This document shows, piece after piece, positions 28,779 to 40,100 of a DNA stretch of 64,000 nt. Within the stretch, counting starts at the first letter, position 1. The number at the start of each line of letters is the position of its first letter. The translations under genes were made by a program, and so were the position numbers. The notes under the pieces are model-generated. The model was given only the letters and a program-made list of their open reading frames with translations, had not been told where the DNA came from and did not search any database. The stretch is from Chrysophaeum taylorii (lineage: Eukaryota > Sar > Pelagophyceae > Pelagomonadales > Pelagomonadaceae): positions 62,001-126,000 of the forward strand of contig JAQMWT010000466.1 in assembly GCA_029834535.1 (NCBI GenBank), in the 5' to 3' direction.

Positions 28779-31700
28779 ATGATGGCTAGCCGATCGAGGC
28801 CGCGCGATGGGTTTACGCCTCCCGCGTGGTGGGCGCCGTGGTCCCGCGAGGAGTCGTTGATGGCGCAAGCGTGGGCGACCGTCGCGGCCTACGGGGACGC
28901 CCCATTCATGACGTGGCTCGACGACCGCGGCCGCGAGGCGGAGACCTTGAGCTTCGAGGGGTTGTGGGCGGAGAGCGCCGAGATCGCGTATCGGATGAAA
29001 CACCAGTGGGGTGTCGAGACGGGGGATCGCGTCTTACTCTGCTACATGCCGGGGATGCAGTTCATGGCGGCCTACTGGGCTTGCCTGCGCCTCCGGGCGA
29101 TCGCCGTGCCGACGTACCCTCCCGACCCAAACAAGCTCGAGATCGGCCTCAAGAAGCTTGGTCTCGTCAAAATCTCCTGCGACGCCAAGCTGTGTCTCAC
29201 GGAGCGGGTCATCGAGCAGATGCGAATCGCTCTCAGTCTGACCCACTCGTGGCCCAAGGGCCTCGCGTGGCGGAGGACCGACGACGCCGCGTCGTCCAAG
29301 AAGAAGAAGAAGACCACCACCACCACCACCTCTAGGGCGCCGCGCGAGGCGGTGGACGCTCCGGGCGAGGGGTCCGCGGTGGCCTTCTTGCAGTACACGA
29401 GCGGGTCGACCGGAGACCCTAAGGGAGTGATGTTGACCTTCGACAACATCTGGCACAACTGCAACGAAATGTACCTTCCCGCTCAAGTCCGACACCTCAG
29501 AAATCGGGGCGTCGAGCACGCTTGGGGCGGCGAGCCGCGCATCGTCGGGTGCTCGTGGTTGCCGCAGTTCCACGACACGGGCCTCGTGTTGTGCATCGTG
29601 GCCCCCTTCGTGGCGGGGTACCGGATGATCAATTTCTCCCCGTTGACGTTTTTGCGGTCGCCCCTCCTCTGGATGGACGCGCTGACCAAGTTTGGCGTGC
29701 ACTGGTCGGCGGCGCCCGACTTCTCGTACGAGCTGTGCGTACGCCGTCTCGCCGACCTCGACAAGGAGCCGACCTTTGACCTCTCGACGGTCCAGCAGCT
29801 GGCCTGCGGCGCGGGGGAGAGGTGCCGGCCCGCGCAACTCTCGCGCTTTTCGGAAACGTTTTCGCGGTTCGGCTTGCGACGCGACGTCTTCGTCCCAAAT
29901 TACGGCCTCGCCGAGCACGTCGTCGCGACGTGCGGGTGCGCGCAGGGAATTAAGCTCTCCGAAAAGCGTCCCGACCTCGCGTGTTGCGGCGAAGACTTTC
30001 AGTGCGATCTCAGGATCGTGTGCCCCGCCACCAGAGTGGAAAAGTCGTTGGGCGAATCGGGCGAGATATGGATATCCTCGCCGTCGGTCGCCAAAGGATA
30101 TTGGGGCAAACCTGATCTCACAAAAGAGATGTTTCTGGCGACGCTTTCGGACGGAGCGACGCGACACGCTTACCTCCGCACGGGCGACGAGGGGTACTTC
30201 GAGGTGGGGCCGCTCGGCCCGCGTCTCTTCATCTGCGGCCGCCTCAAGGACCTCATCATTGTCGGCGGCAAAAACTTCTATCCCGAGGACGTCGAGGTCG
30301 CCGCTCAAGAGGCCTCACACCACATTCGTCCGGGCTGCGTCGCCGCCTTCGCCGCGGTCGACGGCGGTACCGACACCTCGGACGAGGCCGTGACCTGCGT
30401 CTTCGAGCTCAGGACCAAGGCTCTCTCGGAGCTCGACGATGATTCCAAGCTCGCGCGCCTCGCCGACGCCGTGCGCCGCGCCGTCGGCGTTACATCCGGC
30501 ATCCTCCCTGCTCGCATCGTCATCATCGCCGAGCGCACCATCCCGAAAACCACGTCGGGTAAGGTCCAGCGCCGCCAGACCCGAGCCAAGCTCGACGCGC
30601 ACCAGCTGACGTGCCTCCACGACACGGCAGGCCTGCACCCGATGACCTCGAAAAGGACGCCCCTCTTCGGCGCCGACAGCTGGATCTCAAAGTCCATCGA
30701 CACGGCCCTCACCTTCTTCGGCGGCTCTTCTTCTTCTTCTTCTTCTTCGACGAAAAAGAAGGTCCTCCAGCACCAGGACAACGGCCGCGCCCCGCCCAAA
30801 GAGCGAGAGGACCACGCGCCGCGTTCGACAGCCGACGACGACGTTGCCAAAACCACCGAGGCGCTCGTCGCGACGATCCGCGAGGTCTCCAACGGCCCTT
30901 GCTCGGCGACCACCGCCTTCCACGAGCTCGGCCTCTCTTCGCGCCAGACCGTCGAGCTCCTTCGCCGCGTCGAGCGCGAAATCGACGTCGAACTCCCGCC
31001 GACCCTCGTTTTCTCCTGCCCGACGGTCGCTGCGCTCGCCGCCGAAATCTGCCGGATTCGCCGCGGCGACGACGACGACGACGTCGTCGTCAAGGTCGTC
31101 GAGGCGCCGCCGACCTACAGTTCGCGCGCCGTCGTGCTCGAGGTTTCGAGCGTCGCGGCTCGACTCCCCGGAAACTGCGACGACGTCGCGCGCGGCCTCC
31201 GCGACCTCGTGACCGCGCGCGTCTCCGCCGCCTCGACCGTGCCCTTTGCGCGATGGGACCTCGACGCCGTCGACCTCCGCAGCGCGCCGGCCCGCGCGCG
31301 AGCCTCCTACGGCGCCTTTTGTGCCGGCCCCCGAGGCTTCGAGCCGGCGGCCTTCGGCATGCGCCTCGCGGAGGCCGCGGCCCTCGACCCGCAGCAGCGC
31401 CTCTTCCTCGAGACTTCGTACGATGCGCTCCTCGCCGCCGGCTACCAACGCCGCAAGGATGATACTCTGGTCGACGCGACGTTACCCGCGACCTTTCCCA
31501 ACCGAGCGACCCTCGCCCCTCGCTTCCTCGCGGGCGCCAACGTCGCCGTCTGCCTCGGCATGATGAACATGGACGCGGCCTTATCTCTCAAACCCGAGGA
31601 CGTCGGCCCCCACGACCTCACCGGCAACGGTTACGCCAGCGCCGGCTCCCGCTTGTCCTTTCTCTTCGACATGCACGGTCCCTGCACCGTCGTCGACACC

Positions 31701-34700
31701 GCTTGCTCGGCATCCCTCGTCGCCGCCCACGCGGCCGCCCGTTTCCTTGAGGCCGAAGAGGCCGACGCAGCCCTCTTCGCCGGTGCGTTATTCTCCTTCA
31801 TTTCGATCTGTCTTTCCATTACTTTGTGTCTCGCCGGGGACGACTGTCCTTGACGATTGTGCGACCGAACTCGATGCGGCCGCCCGTATTATCGACGAAA
31901 GAAAAAACCGCCCGAATTGTCTGTCTCTCTTGTCTTGTCTTGTCTGGTCTGTCTGTCAGTCATTAACGGGGCGTACTTTCTTCGAGAATCGCGACATGTC
32001 CCGTGCATGCCTTTTTTTTTTATTCAACGCGTACGAACGGTAGCCGGAGACGATTGTTGATGAGGACGACGCCTGTCCTCTCCGTCGTCGCCGCGGTCGG
32101 TCGCGTCGTCGACGTGCTTGGCCGGCCAGTTGCCCGATGTGTGATGTGATGGTCACACCCCCAAAGTTGCCGGTCGCACCTGGCTCGAGCGATGTCGCGA
32201 TCACGCTGCTTCGAGTCGCGGCGACCCGCGCTCTTTGGTATCGACGACACGTTCTTTTCAACCGAAGCTCCGGCAGAAGTCGAAACCATGTTCGCCAAAC
32301 AACCACACTATCAAGTTGATGTCGGTTAAGTCGTATTTTTGATGGCGGTGTCGATACCTATGCCTCCTCAGAAGCCGTGGTCCACAAGCAAGCAACCGAT
32401 TTCTCTCGGCGTTTTGGATTCACGCAATCTCTGTGACCCGCTGTCGTCTATGGCGCCATCGAACGCTCGCGTTTTCGATGATGGCGAGGGAACGTCTCGA
32501 CGATGACAATACTGTCCGCATCGAGTAGAATTGTTACGGCGAAAATCGTGTCAACTTTAGACGGGTCTTCCGCAACGACTATTTCTTGTTTTTTTTTTGT
32601 TGGGAGTGCCCTCCGCCGACGCATCTTTCGAGCTTTATTTCAACCGGGAAATTGGCGCCTCCTCCACCTTGGCCGCGCGACACTATGGCTCGTATGGGGA
32701 TGTCTGTTGTGTTGCTGGTTGTTGTCATGCTACTCTTTTTAGTTCTGAGCCATAGGAACCTCGCTCATGCTCGCCCCGAGCTTCGTCCACGTGGGCGCTG
32801 CCGTCGCCGCTATGACGAGCGAGACCGGGCGCTGCCACACCTTCGACGCGGCGGCTGATGGCTATTGCCGTGGGGAAGGCTGCGGCGTCGTCATGCTTGG
32901 CATTCGACGACCGGATATGACTTCCCTTAAAGGCGGGGTCGCGGCCACAGGCTTTGCGGTCAAGCACAACGGGCAGAGCGCGACATTCACTGCGCTCAAC
33001 TCTATCTCGCAGACTCGACTCATGGAGGCATGCAAGGGTGCGCGATTGACCCTTGCCGTCGAGGCACACGGCACCGGTACCAAGCTCGGGGATCCAATCG
33101 AAATCGCGGGCCTCGCCAACTTTAAGAAGGCGACGACGGCGCCGAGAACTATACTGAACGCCGTCAAGGCCAACCTCGGACACACCGAACCCACCGCCGG
33201 TGCTGCCGGCTACCTCGCGAGCCTTATCGTCGCCGTCGCCAACGAGCCCCAGCCAAACGCTGCGCTTCGAACCGCCAATCCCGTTGCCAGGATCGAAAAA
33301 CTCGACTGCCTCGCGCCGCCAACGGACACCGTTGTAGCCGGCGCGACGTCCTCACCGCGAGCTTTCTCGGTCGGGGTGAGCTCGTTTGGCTACAGTGGGA
33401 TCATCGCCCATGCGGTCCTTAAAGCAGTAGCTTGCATCGACGACGACGATAACGACCTTTCACCGACTCTCGACGTACGCGACGGCCGCTTTATTCTTGG
33501 CGACGAGGCCTCGGTGAAAGAAGATCTCGTCGTGCGCCGTCGCCGCAGCCCAGGCGAAGTGCTCGAGGCGCGAGCTTTGAGCAAACGGCTCATGACAAAA
33601 CAACGCGGTGTCCTCGATGCGAGGCACCCCTGGTTGCAGCACCGTCCAAGCGCCGACGGCGTTGTCGTTTTCGATATCAAGCGCATGTCAGCAGGAGGTT
33701 GTGACGATCCGTCGAATTCATCCTGTCTGTTGGAGATCGCTCTTGCTTCGGCGCATGCCACGGGCGTTAATGTTCTCGTCGATGTCTCAATCACCGCATC
33801 ACCGACGTCGTCGAAAGGACGCAGGAAAGTACCAACGCGGTCCGTCATCGATGATGACGAGCTTCGACTTGAAAATAGCGACGGAGAGGCCGTGCTTGTC
33901 GCAACACTAGCGTCATCCTATGAGCCCCTCAGGGGTATGCGCCGCTGCGTGACAAAGGGACGGCCACCTGTGGTGTCGTCGATATACGTGTGCGAAGAGC
34001 TTGGCGCTGCCTGGCGCCTTGGCAAGAATGAGGCTCGCGGTCTTGTCGTCAAACGCACTGGTTCGACGTTACGTGCGTCTTCCCTCGAAGCTGCGAGGCG
34101 ACTTACGGGCGTCTTCCTGTCGCGGGACGTAGAATGGGTGCACGTCGACGAAGTCCGCCAGCTCGCTGACGACGGCGACTCAACACGAGCTTGGGCCCGT
34201 GTGGCTAGGATCGGCGACTCGTCTAAGAACGATGACGCTATCGTCGTGGATTGCGATGTCATGGTGTCGAATCGTACCCTCGCACTGCGTGGGGCGTCGG
34301 CGCGATGTCACAAAGTCCCTGCCGTGGTTGATGAGGTCGCTGTCTACGAAGTTGGCTTGGCCTGGAAGAAATTTGAAACGGCTTCGAGGCGAGGCGATCT
34401 AGTGACCATTCTCATGCGTGTTGCTCAAAGTCTCAACAAACAACATGGAATTGCGCAGCCCGTCAAACTCCTGGACAGCGACTTGGCACGCGTTTCGCGC
34501 GATTCGCACGTGTTGATCGTTGCAGGTGATGATGAACAAGTCGGACACGCTTGGTCCTCTGCACTCTCACTGTTGCCGGTGTTGAGTCGTGAGCGTTCAC
34601 TGCTGCTTCCAAGATACTTGCGCCAGGCGGGATTTCGGCAGGTCGACATCGTCTCCTCGTCACCACCGATGCGTATGCTTGAGCCTCAGCTTGTGGTGGC

Positions 34701-37146
34701 AGACGCCAACGCATACACCCAGCTTCGTACATCGGACCAGTTACTGCATACGTTCACGACGGTCGAGGTGACTGCTGGACACCTGCTGCCACTCGCCGCT
34801 CGTTGGTTTGGCGGCGCAGTGGACGCCCTGCTTGTGAACGCCGCTCGCATTAGCACGCACGCCGCGACAGAGATGTGCAAGCTAAGGACCAAGCCGTTTA
34901 TCCTCGTCGGAAATGGTGACATCCCGATGGCCCCCTTCTATGCTGACAAAAGCGAAGAGCTTCGAATTGTTTTGTGCGGTGAGCGGAAGATTCAGGATCC
35001 GTCCCGAATTTCAACAACTGTGCTCGCTGGAGCCTCACCACACCTCACTGGCTTTGCACAGCGGTGTCGACTCGACGGCAGTCTCGCAGTGGCACAGGTA
35101 GGCCCCTTGTCATCACTCAAGCGCGGGGGTCTCGTCAGTACCTGTGTGCGTGGGGCGACCATGATCGCCTGGGCTGCGGCGGTTTTGACTCCGAGCATTG
35201 AAATTCGCTATTTTCTGCTCCCCGCTGGTTCGGCACCAACGACGAGCCCCGCAACAGCAACATCCCTGTCATCTTCCAGGCGCCGACGTAGAGAACAGAA
35301 GGGCAAGAAGAAGAGCGTCCGGAGCATTGTCGCCGAGGTTGTCACCCGACTCGTGGGACCAGAGGCGATTTCAACGTCATTCGCTGACATCGGCATCGAT
35401 TCACTCCAAGGGACAGAGATTGCTCGCGAGCTGAGCGAACGCCTTGGTCGTGAGGTCCCGCCGACGCTTCTTTTAGAAGCCCAAGGAATCGAAGACCTGG
35501 CGACTCTTCTCGGTGCCGATGAGACTAATGGTGCTGCGGTTGTTGAAATGGACGAGGTCGTGACTGACCAACCGACTCCTCAAGCGGAAACGTCCCTCGA
35601 AGTCGGAGTGGTGCACGGTGACAGCGTGCCTTCAGTTGAGGCGCAATCAGCGTCGATGTTACTACCGGAGACTGTTAAATGCGCGCAATCGACTCCCGAC
35701 CAAGAACTCTTGTTCTGGATGACGAAGCGGCAAAACCGCTTTGCGTGGCTTCCTGTGACGGCGATTGGCGAACTGGTTGGCGATGTCGACATCGCCGCGC
35801 TTGAACGTTCCGTTCACGCAGTTGTCATGCGTCACGAAGCTCTGCGCTCCCGGCTCGTTCGCGTCGGTCTGGGTGACAATGATAGCACGTTGTTCGTGGT
35901 CGACGACGACAAACGGCGTTTTCCTCAACTTGAAGTCCGTGAAGCATGTAGCGCTGGCGAGGCGCGCAACGAAGTGCAGACGTTTCACAACGAGTACGAC
36001 AACGACGCCTTCGCGCCGTTGTTGCCGGTTCGGGCCCTCCTTGTCTGCTATCCTCGGGAAGTCGCGCACCACAATGGAGTGCGGGCCACCAACGCGCTGC
36101 TTTACGTTTCGACTAATCACGCCGTGTCCGATGGCTGGTCGCAGCAGCTCCTCTACAACGACTTGGTTGCAGCGTACAACAATGATGGTGTCTTCCCAAA
36201 GGACAGACCCAAGCCAGCCCGAAGATATTGTGAATTCCTCGCGTGGCACAACGACCAAGTGGCGAGGCTGGCCGATGATCCCAAGGTCCAGGCGCATATT
36301 CGACAATACGCGGCTGCCACGCGGTTGCCGTCGCGCTGGCCGACTGTCTGTGGCACTGACAAAGTTGTCGACACACTCTTCGAGACTGGTAGCCTTCTCC
36401 ACACCGACGAGGTCGCCATCATTAGTGCTGCGAGTGTCGCAGCTGTGAAAGCGAGGCTGCGAGGAGATGTCGCAGACTTTGGCCGCGCGTCGCTTCCGTC
36501 CGTGCTACTCGCGGCCTACGTTACTGCCCTTGGTGATGCGCAGCTAGGCCGCTCTGTTGTGCTCCAGTACTCGCACACCGGGCGTATCGGGCAGCCTGAT
36601 CTTGCAGAGACTTACGGTCAGCTCGCTACGGACATGAACGTTATCGTTCCTGCCTCGGCCGAACCTGAGCAACAGCAACTTGGTGCCTTCATCTCACGCG
36701 TGCACAACGCTGTGGTGAACAGTCTGAGTCTTGGATCGGTTGTCCCCTACTCTCTCGCCTACCGTGCGTCCGACGGGCGCCACCCGCTGCCGCCCCAGTT
36801 CAACTGGTACGACCGCTACAGCGATATCCCACGATGGCGCGGACTGGAGGCGACAGAGATCGCTATTGATCAGACACAGATGCGCACCCGGACCTTCAAC
36901 TTGGGTGCGATCTACCTCATGTGCCTCGTACAGAGCGACGGCTGCCTGATGCTGAAGATTTTTTTTAACGAGCACGTCTACGCTCGCGAGACGATACAGC
37001 TCGCGCTTGAGAGAATCAAGTCCTTCCTCGATCTCCTTTCAAGCCAAACCCCGGCAAGTTGTGTCTTTGATCTTTTTTCGCGCTGCGCCTTGACTTGTCC
37101 TTATTCTATGTTTACTCAGGCCACTCCGATTTTCGCTTGGGGGTGA
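28779..37146 (+). CDS. FAAL-ACP-KS-(DH-like)-ACP-condensation hybrid megasynthase
   Basis: Exons 28779-31782 and 32756-37146 encode 2,464 residues. Domain order by residue: fatty acyl-AMP ligase 1-620 (YTSGSTGDPKGVML, WLPQFHDTGLVL, RLKDLIIVGGKNFYPEDVE); ACP about 680-765 with Ser in LGLSS; ketosynthase about 785-1225 with Cys in DTACSAS and the His of EAHGTGT and NLGHTE; a degenerate dehydratase-like region about 1285-1525; an unrecognised region to about 1830; ACP about 1840-1905 with Ser in GIDSL; condensation domain about 1980-2435 with NHAVSDG in place of HHxxxDG. The module has no acyltransferase, so extender units must be loaded in trans. No ketoreductase, thioesterase or adenylation domain is seen. 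Likely role: activate a fatty acid, extend it, and release it by amide or ester formation. Exon 2 is visibly less GC-rich than exon 1. Linkers hold in-frame poly-Lys/Thr and poly-Ser runs. Confidence 0.88.
31783..32755 (+). other. 973-nt intron inside the ketosynthase domain
   Basis: Donor G/GTGCGT and acceptor CCATAG/GA join FAG to TSLMLAPSFV, exactly the KS sequence expected after the active-site Cys segment (families read AGG-x-N-x-MLSP). The phase is 1 and the frame continues. The intron holds TCTTG/TCTG runs near 31920-31957 and T-rich tracts, with no gene visible. It is far longer than the other introns here. Confidence 0.85.
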
Positions 37147-40100
37147 TCGACTGCGACGCGTGCAGTCTGAGATTCCGAACTTCTTTCTACGTTACTTATA
37201 ATAATTAGGATGGGTGTTATGGCAAGTTATCATCATCATCATGATTATTGTTATTATTATTATTATTATTACTATTATTACTATTATGCGGACGATCGAG
37301 CGGCGCACACGCGCGCCATTCTCCTAGTTGAGTGCACACTTGTGGACAGTAGAGTTCTGCGGCTTCTGCAATTTGCAGCAAAGGTAGTCTCTATTTTTCT
37401 TACAGTAGAGTCAAGGATGAATCCGAAGCCATAGCAGTTGACCTGAAGGGAGGAAGGGAAAGGGAAAGCGAGGCAAAGAAGAGCGAGCCTTTTAGGCTGG
37501 CCCTTGTGCAGCACCATGCGAGAGCACAGCTTTATATCAAAATAATAATAAGGCAGGTCTGGCATAGTGCTGCGACCATCTCCGAGCGTCATCTTCTCGT
37601 GTCTTTCCCTTCCGCTGTCTCTTTCTGCTCCTCTTTATTTCCTTATCCTTCGTCTATTCCTTTAACCTCTTCTTACGCCACCACTTCTTGTACTTTTCTT
37701 CGGCTTGCTTCTCCTGCCTCTCCATTTCTGCTTTCCTATCTTCTTGCTCTCTCCTGCTCCCTTTTTTGCTGTCCTCACTTCTTCTATCTCTCCGTCCCCT
37801 TCCTACTTTTTGCCGTCCCCCTTTGCGCTTCATCCATTCTGACTCTATGCGCCTTGGGGGGTGCTAAAAACAATAATAAAATGTAAAAGTAACAATAGCG
37901 TAGCAAATTCTATAAGTAACTGCTGATTCTTTGAGCCTGTGGGATCATAATAATCACAAGAGACTAATAAGTATTCCACAACAAGCTTTTTGGTGATTTT
38001 GCGTGGTGAATCCAAGTCAGCTTCTCCATACTATAATGGCAATAGAGGGAGAAATTTTCTTTGACTCAGTCGGGACGTTCCCTATCCTGGACCTTAACTT
38101 CTATACATCACAGTCGCCAACCAATTTCTTCACACGCTGTTCACACTGTTCTTGCTGTCTCGTTGTCGTTAGAGACAAAGACGTACTGAGGCAGCGTCAT
38201 TCGCTGCATTTGTACTCTATCTACTCTAGAAATCCAGGCAGCGTGTATATCCTAGTTGGCAGCTTTCTGTCTCGAGGCAAGCAACTCCCAGGCTCAAAAA
38301 GAAATGAAAGACATAGAAGACGACGAAGAAAGAAGCTGAATAGAGAGGGCACAAACAGAGATTAAATGGAGGAGAGGCAGGAGAAGAAAAGAGAGGAGAA
38401 AGGGCGAGGACTAACTAACTTACTAGCTGACTGGGTCTTGCGCCGACGTCCAGTCAAAACGCCAAACTAAGTATATGGCCATCTAGCGTAATGTGTCACG
38501 CGTGTCGTCCTTCGAGCTGCTGTCCCCCTCGCCAGTCCACAGCTTGGGTCTTGTTGAGCGATCACAGGGGTTGTGGCGAGTCCTATTGCGCCGATATCGA
38601 CGTCAAAAACGCCTTTCTAACTAGCTCGCCTTCGGAAAAAGAGCCGCTAGGTAACGTTACGGTAAACGTAGCGGACTGCGGCGGGACGAGCTCACGGTGA
38701 AGAGACCTTCATCTTCTGGTCTCGTCGTGTCGCTACGACGCTACATAAATGCACGGCTACCGACGCTTCAAGCGGATGTACGCGGCAGCATCCATCCAAA
38801 CAAAAATCTGCTCTGGGAAGCGCAAGAGGAGTTCCAAGCCACGATGTCGAAGACATACGCAGACCCGCGGGTCTCGATCAAGCATAGCGCGTAGCTTATT
38901 TTAAGGCGGGAGGTACTCGAGCGGATTTTGTGATCGTCGACGGCAACCGCAAAAGTGTATCAGGCCGTCGCCAAGGTCTTCAGTTCGCAGCAGCGGCAAA
39001 AAAAGCTCGCTCGCGGCACGCGTGGTGGACTGGACAGCTAGTAGACGTCCAAGAGAGGTGCGGTTTTTGCGGTGGAATTTTTGTAGTTTTCGGGGGTACA
39101 TGTCGACGCATCCGTAAGACGACGACGTTGTCGTCGGCGGATGTCCGTGCGACAAAAACGCGTGCGATGCCGTCGACCCCAACGAAACCGACGAGCTCGA
39201 CATCTGCTTGCAACGAACGTATCTGATTGGCAAGGAAAGACCTCCCGAGACGCGCCGACTCGTCTTTTGCCGTGCAACATTCATTGCAGCTCGATCTTCC
39301 ATGGCATGGCGGCCTGCGGCATCATTTGCATGAATCTTCGTACCAAGTCTCGCTTGGCTCAAGTCGCTGTCTCTTATCCCGAGGACTGAAAATTCGTAGA
39401 GAATATGTGCTTTCTGCGTTGTTTATCTCTAGACTCAATATTTTCCTTGCCTACTGCTGTCTACCTTCAATCTCCACAGAAAATCAAGAGAAAGACACGC
39501 GCGTCATCATTTTGATATTTTGCATTGTGTTCGTGCACGTCGTATGCGTGAGCTTCGCGCGCCTGAACGGCACAGCAGGCTGATGGCTTTGAGCTTCTCT
39601 CGTAGTGTTCCTTGTTGGCCTTGGGATGGATGTGGCATGGAAGATAGAATTCGTGATTCGTGCGCGTAAAGTCGGGCTACCTCTTTGCCATGGCTGTGCG
39701 AGCCTCTTAAATCGCGTACTCTCGTCTTTGAGCTTGCCACGCTCATCGCGTAGAGCTGAGCTCGGGCTGCCACGCGCGAAGTCGTCCTTGGTTCGGTGAA
39801 ACTCCTTCTCTTGCTTGAGCGCTATATGAGCATGCCGACTGGCATCCGATTGATTTTGAAATTTCGACCGTGCGCGTCGAGCGCCACGTCGCGACGGATC
39901 AGTTCATCAAAGTCGTCCTCGACGCAGGGCATGGGCCCCGACGGCCAACAATTCCTGGACGAGATGGCGACGGTTTCGCGAGCTATCATGGTAGTCAGCC
40001 ACACTACCCTCTCCTAACGTCGCCAAGCTCGCGAACCTCTCTCGACGACGTGGGGTTTTGCGCCATAATGTGCCTCTGCTCATTCTTGCGCGCCCATGGC

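Noticed and set aside
27469-28782. Open frame of 437 codons opposite the TPR gene
   Set aside because: Antisense shadow; the minus strand encodes well-formed TPR repeats with a proper ATG.
38480-38900. A short string resembling the DVK-x-AFL motif of Copia-type reverse transcriptases
   Set aside because: Seven matching residues without any neighbouring polymerase, integrase, protease or LTR signal are not enough to call a retroelement fossil.
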